6,569 nt of DNA. Source: an uncultured Streptococcus sp. (GTDB lineage Bacteria; Bacillota; Bacilli; Lactobacillales; Streptococcaceae). The stretch is taken from contig CAKQBM010000100.1 in the NCBI GenBank assembly GCA_934216185.1, positions 1 through 6,569 on the forward strand. Direction: 5' to 3'. Below are positions 1 through 4,730 of this stretch, piece after piece (position 1 is the first letter of the stretch; each line of letters begins with the position of its first letter). Below the pieces are notes generated by a model that was not told the DNA's origin, made no database searches, and worked only from the letters and a program-made list of their open reading frames with translations. The translations under genes were made by a program, and so were the position numbers.

Positions 1-230
1 TTAGCACGTTTTTCGTACTCTTTCATCAGACTTTCAGCGTCGGCTTGGAGTTCTTCGTAAACTTCAGCATCAAAGGTGGATACGCTTTGGAGAGCGCGTG
101 TGTCAATGACATGGGCGATAGTGAGTTTAGCGTCGTTTCGTAGAGCAGAATGAACTCCCTTGACAAAAGCCAAGTCCGCTTCTTTAGAACCATCGATTGC
201 GACCATGATATTTTGGTAACGTTGTGTCAT
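1..230 (-). CDS. Universal stress protein (UspA family), N-terminal part
   Basis: The reverse strand encodes 76 complete codons from ATG at 230-228 and continues off the left edge, so about half of a usual ~150-residue UspA protein is visible. The first beta strand reads YQNIMVAIDGS (residues 5-15), the typical UspA opening with the conserved Asp (D13) at the nucleotide-binding site. A second strand, KLTIAHVID, follows a helix, as expected for the alpha/beta fold. The start is well supported: AGGAGG at 243-238 (minus) lies 7 bases upstream. UspA proteins are cytoplasmic, often bind ATP, and are linked to stress survival; the exact role here is unknown. The C-terminal glycine-rich ATP-binding motif is outside the window, so ATP binding cannot be judged. 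The gene diverges from the small membrane protein at 395. Confidence 0.88.
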   Translation of the reverse strand, partial: MTQRYQNIMVAIDGSKEADLAFVKGVHSALRNDAKLTIAHVIDTRALQSVSTFDAEVYEELQADAESLMKEYEKRA

Positions 231-260
231 AATGAAACCTCCTGAAATTTTCTTACTATA

Positions 261-289
261 ATTGTAAACCTTTTCACTATAGAAGTAAA
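261..289 (-). promoter_or_regulatory. Promoter of the universal stress protein gene
   Basis: On the minus strand a -35 box TTTACT (289-284) is separated by exactly 17 bases from a -10 box TACAAT (266-261). This leaves a short leader carrying the AGGAGG ribosome site before the ATG at 230. It matches a housekeeping sigma-A promoter; the assignment rests on sequence only. Confidence 0.65.
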
Positions 290-316
290 GCAAAAAAAGT
301 ATTTTTCAAAAGAATG

Positions 317-347
317 TTAGTGCTTAAAATCTATATAAATATATGAT
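317..347 (+). promoter_or_regulatory. Possible weak promoter of the small membrane protein gene
   Basis: An A/T-rich stretch contains TATGAT (342-347), a fair -10 box. The best -35 candidate is TTAGTG (317-322) with a long 19-base spacer, and no TG extension is present. Other TATA-like words nearby (332-339) could serve instead, so the exact position is uncertain. Confidence 0.3.
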
Positions 348-394
348 AAAATAAAAGAAAGGATAGCAGGAAAGAAGTGAAGGGAGGGAGAATG

Positions 395-685
395 ATGAAA
401 AACTCTTTTCAAAAATCAAATTTCCTTTATTATGGAATCATCCTGGTTTCAGTCTTGGTAGAAGTTATCATGATCTGGCAATTAGAGAGTCTGGTACCGT
501 TTCTTTATCCAGGTTTTGTTGCCTTTTTAGTCTTTCACCTACTCTATCATCTAATCTTATTCCTAGTTGCAAAACGAAGTGGGCGTTGGGATTACTTGAT
601 GATATGGGGGCTCTTCCTCATGTTTAATCTTCTTTATGACTCCTTTCTAGGCTTGCTTTTTCTAGGTTTATCTTTTGGTATGTGA
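395..685 (+). CDS. Small three-helix membrane protein, function unknown
   Basis: I do not recognise this 96-residue protein. It is strongly hydrophobic, with three likely membrane helices at about residues 10-29, 36-59 and 67-94, and only short basic loops (AKRSGRW around 59-65). There is no signal peptide cleavage site and no catalytic motif. Three starts are possible in frame: GTG 377, ATG 392 and ATG 395. GGAGG at 383-387 sits 7 bases before ATG 395 but only 4 before ATG 392, and it lies inside the reading frame if GTG 377 is used, so 395 is preferred. It diverges from the stress protein gene and is followed by a hairpin terminator, so it is probably transcribed alone. A good ribosome site and a compact membrane-protein composition argue that it is real. 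Confidence 0.7.
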   Translation: MKNSFQKSNFLYYGIILVSVLVEVIMIWQLESLVPFLYPGFVAFLVFHLLYHLILFLVAKRSGRWDYLMIWGLFLMFNLLYDSFLGLLFLGLSFGM

Positions 686-714
686 TATTTTTTTGGTAAA
701 ATACCTGCTATCAC
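682..714. repeat. Nested inverted repeat at the end of the small membrane protein gene
   Basis: GTGATA (682-687) is the exact reverse complement of TATCAC (709-714). Inside it lies a second hairpin, GGTA-AAA-TACC (695-705). The outer left arm includes the TGA stop codon at 683-685. No T-run follows, so it is not a standard terminator, though it could add 3'-end structure to the transcript ahead of the terminator at 727. Confidence 0.4.
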
Positions 715-726
715 CACTGTTTTGAT

Positions 727-750
727 CTCGCTTTTAGTGAGTTTTTTCTT
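727..750 (+). terminator. Rho-independent terminator after the small membrane protein gene
   Basis: A short hairpin CTCGC-TTTTA-GTGAG (727-741, four Watson-Crick pairs and one G-T pair) is followed directly by six T and then CTT. The stem is short, so efficiency may be modest. It separates the small membrane protein gene from the aminotransferase promoter. Confidence 0.6.
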
Positions 751-782
751 CTATCTGCACCTAGTAACACATTTCAGCAAAC

Positions 783-811
783 TTGTCGCATTTTCTTTCT
801 AGTGGTATAAT
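783..811 (+). promoter_or_regulatory. Extended -10 promoter of the aminotransferase gene
   Basis: A perfect -10 box TATAAT (806-811) is preceded by the TGn extension (TGG, 803-805), with TTGTCG (783-788) as the -35 box at the ideal 17-base spacing. This gives a leader of roughly 25 bases before the ATG at 842. It is a strong candidate for a constitutive sigma-A promoter. Confidence 0.75.
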
Positions 812-841
812 GTTACTATCTCGATGAATTGAGGAAACAAG

Positions 842-2056
842 ATGAAAGAATATAACAAGTCTAGTAAGTTAGAGCATGTTGCTTATGATATCCGTGGCCC
901 TGTTTTGGAAGAAGCCATGCGGATGCGAGCAAACGGAGAAAAGATTTTACGTCTGAATACAGGAAATCCAGCAGAATTCGGTTTTACGGCGCCAGACGAG
1001 GTCATTCATGACTTGATTATGAATGCGCGTGATAGTGAAGGTTACTCTGACTCCAAAGGGATTTTCTCAGCCCGTAAGGCCATCATGCAGTATTGCCAAT
1101 TAAAGAAATTCCCAAATGTAGATATTGATGATATCTACATTGGAAATGGTGTTAGTGAGCTGATTGTCATGTCCATGCAGGGGCTTTTGGACAATGGGGA
1201 TGAGGTCTTGGTGCCAATGCCAGATTATCCTCTCTGGACAGCGGCTGTCAGTCTAGCTGGAGGAAATGCCATTCACTATATCTGTGATGAAGCTGCAGAA
1301 TGGTACCCAGATATTGACGATATCAAGTCAAAAATCACTTCCAATACCAAGGCAATCGTCCTTATCAATCCAAATAATCCAACTGGAGCCCTTTATCCTA
1401 AGGAACTATTACTGGAGATTATTGAGATTGCCCGTCAAAATGATTTGATCATCTTTGCGGATGAAATCTATGACCGCATGGTCATGGATGGACATGTGCA
1501 TACGCCTGTGGCGAGCTTGGCACCAGATGTCTTCTGTGTTAGCATGAATGGTCTGTCAAAATCCCATCGTATTGCTGGTTTCCGTGTGGGTTGGATGGTC
1601 TTGTCTGGACCTAAGACTCATGTCAAGGGCTATATCGAAGGGCTCAATATGCTGTCTAATATGCGCCTTTGCTCTAATGTTTTGGCCCAACAAGTCGTAC
1701 AAACTTCCTTGGGTGGTCACCAATCAGTTGATGAATTGCTCCTTCCTGGTGGACGAATCTATGAGCAAAGAAATTTCATTTACAATGCCATTCAAGATAT
1801 TCCAGGTTTGTCTGCGGTTAAACCCAAGGCGGGGCTCTATATCTTCCCGAAAATCGACCGCAATATGTACCGTATCGATGATGATGAGCAGTTTGTCCTT
1901 AATTTCTTGAAACAGGAAAAGGTTCTCTTGGTTCATGGTCGAGGTTTTAACTGGCAGGAACCAGACCACTTCCGTATCGTTTATCTTCCTCGTGTCGATG
2001 AACTAGCCCAAATCCAAGAAAAGATGACTCGTTTCTTGAAACAGTATCGCAAATAG
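842..2056 (+). CDS. alaT: AlaT-type PLP-dependent aminotransferase (class I/II)
   Basis: This 404-residue cytoplasmic enzyme belongs to the fold-type I aminotransferases. Family members of this AlaT type transfer the amino group between glutamate and pyruvate, making alanine and 2-oxoglutarate. Key features are visible: substrate-side GNP near residue 41, NPNNPTG (176-182) with the conserved Asn179, ADEIY (206-210) with Asp207 facing the PLP ring nitrogen, the Schiff-base Lys240 in SLSK-like context (GLSKSHRIAGFRVGW, 237-251), Arg248 for the phosphate, and Arg378 in HFRIVYLPR, which binds the substrate carboxylate. Length and motif order match an intact enzyme. GAGG at 831-834 lies 7 bases before the ATG, supporting this start. 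An extended -10 promoter lies upstream, and no terminator is seen before rpmH. The alanine specificity is inferred from overall resemblance to AlaT; an aspartate-type substrate cannot be ruled out from sequence. Confidence 0.9.
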   Translation: MKEYNKSSKLEHVAYDIRGPVLEEAMRMRANGEKILRLNTGNPAEFGFTAPDEVIHDLIMNARDSEGYSDSKGIFSARKAIMQYCQLKKFPNVDIDDIYIGNGVSELIVMSMQGLLDNGDEVLVPMPDYPLWTAAVSLAGGNAIHYICDEAAEWYPDIDDIKSKITSNTKAIVLINPNNPTGALYPKELLLEIIEIARQNDLIIFADEIYDRMVMDGHVHTPVASLAPDVFCVSMNGLSKSHRIAGFRVGWMVLSGPKTHVKGYIEGLNMLSNMRLCSNVLAQQVVQTSLGGHQSVDELLLPGGRIYEQRNFIYNAIQDIPGLSAVKPKAGLYIFPKIDRNMYRIDDDEQFVLNFLKQEKVLLVHGRGFNWQEPDHFRIVYLPRVDELAQIQEKMTRFLKQYRK

Positions 2057-2097
2057 GGCTTACATTCGAAAAAGCTGGAAACATTTACCTAGAGCTA

Positions 2098-2126
2098 TTG
2101 ACAAAAGCGAAAGAATCAGATAGAAT
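2098..2126 (+). promoter_or_regulatory. Strong promoter of rpmH
   Basis: A consensus -35 box TTGACA (2098-2103), a 17-base spacer and TAGAAT (2121-2126) form a near-ideal sigma-A promoter. The predicted transcript start near 2133 gives a leader of about 68 bases. That leader begins with a pairable GTTTAG/CTAAAC repeat (2137-2142 and 2165-2170) and ends with the AGGAGG ribosome site. Confidence 0.8.
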
Positions 2127-2200
2127 AGTAAAGTATGTTTAGTAACTGATCACTTTATAGCCGGCTAAACGAATACAAAATCTATGAGGAGGTATTCATC

Positions 2201-2335
2201 GTGAAACGTACTTATCAACCAAGTAAACTTCGTCGTGCGCGCAAACACGGATTCCGTAACCGTATGTCAACTAAAAACGGTCGTCGCGTATTGGCAGCTC
2301 GTCGTCGTAAAGGACGCAAAGTTTTGGCTGCATAA
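2201..2335 (+). CDS. rpmH: 50S ribosomal protein L34
   Basis: This 44-residue, highly basic protein begins [20 protein letters not shown] and ends in a run of Arg/Lys residues ([13 protein letters not shown]), the unmistakable L34 pattern, at full family length. L34 is a late-assembling protein of the large ribosomal subunit that packs against 23S rRNA. The start is GTG, read as Met: AGGAGG (2187-2192) lies 8 bases upstream and no in-frame ATG exists until Met26 inside the conserved region. It has its own strong promoter and terminator and so is a single-gene transcription unit, although read-through from the upstream aminotransferase is possible. Unlike the widespread arrangement, no rnpA follows it here. 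Confidence 0.97.
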
Positions 2336-2352
2336 TCCAAACGAACTATAAC

Positions 2353-2393
2353 AAAAATCAGTAGGAACTCGAGTCTACTGATTTTTATTTTTG
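2353..2393 (+). terminator. Rho-independent terminator after rpmH
   Basis: A perfect 12-bp stem (arms 2353-2364 and 2375-2386) encloses a 10-base loop containing the palindrome ACTCGAGT. The T-rich tail continues as ATTTTTG after the stem. The A-rich left arm means it could also work on the minus strand. It begins 17 bases after the rpmH stop. Confidence 0.88.
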
Positions 2394-2411
2394 TAAAAAA
2401 GTTCAAAAGGC

Positions 2412-2440
2412 TTTATATTTTTGCTCAAATGGTGTATAAC
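2412..2440 (+). promoter_or_regulatory. Tentative promoter of the Ali-like lipoprotein gene
   Basis: TATAAC (2435-2440) is a good -10 match, with a weak TTTATA (2412-2417) 17 bases upstream. A TG lies directly before the -10 box, one base off the usual extension. Transcription would start about 20 bases before the ATG at 2468. No recognisable CodY or other operator was found. Confidence 0.35.
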
Positions 2441-2467
2441 ATTTCACATACTGTAAAAAGAATAATC

Positions 2468-4432
2468 ATGAAGAAATCAAAAATTATGCTTTTTGGAGCT
2501 ATGGCTTTGACAGCAGGTCTAGCTTTAGCGGCATGTGGGTCTTCCCAATCAAGTAATGCAGACAAGACTTACTCTTATATCTTTGTCAGCAACCCAGATA
2601 CCTTGGATTACATTACCTCTACACGAGACTCTACATCTAGTATCACAACCAACTTGATTGATGGTTTGTTGGAAAATGGCCAGTACGGCAATCTCATCCC
2701 CTCTATGGCTGAGTCATGGACGGTGTCAAAAGATGGTTTGACCTATACTTATAAAATCCGTCAGGGAGCTAAATGGTACACTTCTGAAGGAGAAGAGTAT
2801 GCGGACGTAACAGATCATGACTTTGTGACTGGTCTCAAGTATGCGGCTGATAAAAAGGCTGAAAACTTGTACTTGGTACAAGACTCTATCAAGGGTCTAG
2901 CAGACTATGTTGAAGGGAAATCATCTGATTTTGGAACTGTTGGTGTTAAGGCAGTGGATGATTACACTCTACAATACACTCTCAACTGACCTGAGACTTA
3001 TTGGAACTCTAAAACAACAGCAAGTATCCTTAATCCTGTAAATGAAGCCTTCTTGAAGTCTAAGGGGGATGACTTTGGAAGCGTAACACCATCAAGTATC
3101 TTGTCAAATGGTCCTTACTTGTTTAAATCTTTCTCATCAAAATCTTTGATTGAGTTTGATAAAAAACCTAATTACTGGGATAAGGACAATGTCAAAATTG
3201 AGAAAGTGAAACTCTCTTTCTTTGACGGTTCTGACCAAGACAGCATTGCTAGAGGTTTCTTGGATGGTAATGATACAGATGGCCGTATTTTCCCAACTAG
3301 CTCAGTCTTTGCTGAACTCAAGAAGGAAAATGAGGACAAGATTACCTATACACCGCAAAACTCAGTTACTTTCTACTATCTTTTCAACGTCAATCGTCAA
3401 AGTTACAAGCAGACCATGAAACAGTCTGATAAGGAAAAGACAGATTCACGCGCAGCTATGCAGAATAAAGATTTCCGTCAGGCTATCAACTTTGCCTTTG
3501 ACCGTCATGCTTATGCGGCACAGACAAATGGTGAAGATGAAGCAGACCGTATCTTGCGTAACACAGTTACACCAAGTAACTTTGTCCAAGTTGGTGATAA
3601 GAACTTCGGTGACATTGTCAATGAGAAAATTGTCAACTACGGTAAAGGTTGGGCAAATATTAATCTAAACGATGGTAAGCAAGCCTTCTTGAATCCTGAA
3701 AAGGCTAAAGAGAAGTTTGCCAAGGCCAAAGAAAGTCTGCAAGCACAGGGAGTAACTTTCCCAATTCATTTGGATATGCCGGTTGACCAGACTGCTAAAG
3801 TAGATGTGCAACAGGCCGGCTCTTTCAAACAAACAGTGGAGGAAACCCTTGGTAAGGAGAATGTGGTCATCGATGTTATCCAACTTTCTCCAGACGAGAA
3901 GGATCAAGCTACATTCTTTGCAGATACAGCAGAGCAAAAAGACTACGATATCGACATCTCGGGATGGGGTGGAGACTACTCAGATCCGAAGACTTACCTA
4001 GCTATCCTTGATCCAGAGACAGGTTATCAGTTGAAAAACATGGGCTTGTCTGAAGGAAAAGATAAGGAAGTTAAGGACAAGATTGGTCTTGCTGACTACA
4101 AGAAACTCTTGGATCAGGCAGACGCGGCAATCACAGATACTCAAGCTCGCTATGAAAAATATGCTGAAGCCCAAGCTTGGTTGACAGATAGCGCCCTCTT
4201 CCTACCAGTTCAAAGTGGTGGAGCCAACCCAATCTTCCGTAAGACTGTACCTTTTACAGGTCCATTCTCATTCGTTGGGAATAAAGGAGATGCAGACAAC
4301 TATAAATATGTTGAACTGCAAAAAGAGCCAGTAACTGCTAAACAGTACCAAGAACTCTATGAAACATGGCTAAAAGAAAAAGCTGAGTCAAATAAAAAAG
4401 CTCAGGAAGATTTAGCTAACCACATTCAATAA
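2468..4432 (+). pseudogene. AliA/AliB-type oligopeptide-binding lipoprotein, interrupted by an in-frame TGA
   Basis: Read through, this gene encodes about 654 residues, the usual AliA/AliB length. It starts with a lipoprotein signal peptide and lipobox LAAC with lipidated Cys23. The solute-binding family 5 fold follows: NLIDGLLENGQYGNLIPSMAE, GLTYTYKIRQGAKW, DFVTGLKYAADKK, then past the stop PETYWNSKT, KDFRQAINFAFDR, GWGGDYSDP and the Ali-like tail ESNKKAQEDLANHIQ. Such proteins capture peptides outside the cell and pass them to the Ami permease; no permease or ATPase genes are adjacent. Codon 174 is TGA (2987-2989). The frame is unchanged on both sides and similarity is continuous, so this is a nonsense substitution, not a frameshift. 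As I recall AliA and AliB, a Lys usually stands there. The predicted product is a 173-residue lipoprotein, unlikely to bind peptides. ATG 2468 is chosen because it begins a canonical signal peptide; the earlier ATG 2429 adds 13 atypical residues. No good ribosome site precedes 2468. A sequencing error is possible. Confidence 0.88.
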
Positions 4433-4457
4433 TATGCCTAGTCATTCTTTTCAGTAA

Positions 4458-4505
4458 ATACTCAATGAAAATCAAAGAGCAAACTAGAAAGCTAGCCGCA
4501 GGTTG
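4458..4505 (-). repeat. boxC module
   Basis: This 48-bp end module starts with the left terminal inverted repeat ATACTCAATGAAAATC (4458-4473) and runs into the first boxB unit. It also contains a short hairpin, CTAG-AAAG-CTAG (4484-4495). Confidence 0.75.
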
Positions 4506-4550
4506 CTCAAAGCACTGCTTTGAGGTTGTAGATGAAACTGACGAAGTCAG
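4506..4550 (-). repeat. boxB unit (first on the plus strand)
   Basis: This 45-bp unit is directly adjacent to the next copy. It contains the hairpins CTCAAAGC-ACT-GCTTTGAG (8-bp perfect stem) and CTGAC-GAA-GTCAG (5-bp stem). The second hairpin is identical in both units. Confidence 0.85.
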
Positions 4551-4595
4551 CTCAAAACATGGTTTTGAGGTTGTAGATGAAACTGACGAAGTCAG
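4551..4595 (-). repeat. boxB unit (second on the plus strand)
   Basis: This 45-bp unit is 41/45 identical to its neighbour at 4506-4550. It contains the hairpins CTCAAAAC-ATG-GTTTTGAG and CTGAC-GAA-GTCAG. Two of the four differences from the neighbour are a compensating base-pair change in the first stem; the other two lie in its loop. Confidence 0.85.
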
Positions 4596-4653
4596 TAACC
4601 ATACCTACGGCAAGGTGAAGCTGACGTGGTTTGAAGAGATTTTCAAAGAGTAT
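4596..4653 (-). repeat. boxA module
   Basis: This is the 58-bp end module holding the BOXA1R-like stretch (4605-4626) and the right terminal inverted repeat GATTTTCAAAGAGTAT (4638-4653), which pairs with the boxC end to close the element. Confidence 0.8.
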
Positions 4654-4674
4654 AAGCATAGTGACTGGATTCAG

Positions 4675-4730
4675 AAAAAGGCCCTACCAGATACTTCTTG
4701 GTTCTGGTAGGGCCTTTTCTTTATTCTTTT
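4675..4730. terminator. Bidirectional terminator between the convergent genes
   Basis: A perfect 15-bp GC-containing stem (arms 4676-4690 and 4704-4718) with a 13-base loop is flanked by A-rich sequence on the left and TTTTCTTTATTCTTTT on the right. It therefore fits an intrinsic terminator in both directions: for the Ali-like gene and BOX element on the plus strand, and for the KimA-like gene on the minus strand. The stop codon of the minus-strand gene (4723-4721) lies only two bases before the stem. Confidence 0.92.

Larger units (their letters stand above)
4458..4653 (-). repeat. BOX element, A1-B2-C1 arrangement
   Basis: This 196-bp element has the modular structure of the BOX repeats of pneumococcus and relatives. 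On the minus strand it reads boxA (4653-4596), boxB (4595-4551), boxB (4550-4506), boxC (4505-4458), close to the expected 59+45+45+50 layout. Bases 4605-4626 match the standard BOXA1R typing primer with two mismatches, recalled from memory. The ends form a 16-bp imperfect terminal inverted repeat (4458-4473 against 4638-4653, 14 of 16 pairs). BOX elements are non-autonomous repeats, probably mobilised in trans, that form RNA structure when transcribed and can alter expression of nearby genes. This copy lies between the Ali-like stop codon and the shared terminator, so it would be part of that gene's 3' transcript. No clear target duplication is visible. Confidence 0.9.

Noticed and set aside
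1118..1138. Perfect 8-bp inverted repeat in alaT (GTAGATAT/ATATCTAC), with a similar sequence at 1310-1324
   Set aside because: Both copies encode the peptide DIDDI (residues 94-98 and 157-161) with GAT/ATC-type codons, which are naturally self-complementary. There is no T-run or regulatory context.
1724..1969. Minus-strand and other-frame open frames inside alaT, the Ali-like gene and the transporter
   Set aside because: They overlap strongly supported genes, lack ribosome sites and show no recognisable protein features.
2168..2175. AACGAATA, one mismatch from the competence sigma-X box TACGAATA, upstream of rpmH
   Set aside because: It lacks the first T, lies within the predicted leader of a near-consensus sigma-A promoter, and a 7/8 match is expected by chance.
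2215..2406. Minus-strand 63-codon frame across rpmH
   Set aside because: It is the Arg-rich antisense shadow of L34 and runs through the rpmH terminator.
2987..2989. TGA as a selenocysteine codon
   Set aside because: No convincing SECIS-type hairpin follows, the family has no selenocysteine at this place, and streptococci are not known for this pathway.
3053..4432. Independent gene starting at TTG after the internal TGA
   Set aside because: The frame and family similarity are continuous with the upstream part, the fragment has no signal peptide, and no ribosome site precedes the TTG. It is the rest of the interrupted lipoprotein gene.
4465..4710. Open frame of 81 codons with a repeated 15-residue unit (SKHCFEVVDETDEVS-like) that could look like a small repeat protein
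   Set aside because: It lies almost wholly inside the BOX element. The repeat exists because boxB is 45 bp, a multiple of three, and the frame ends in the terminator stem. There is no ribosome site before its ATG.
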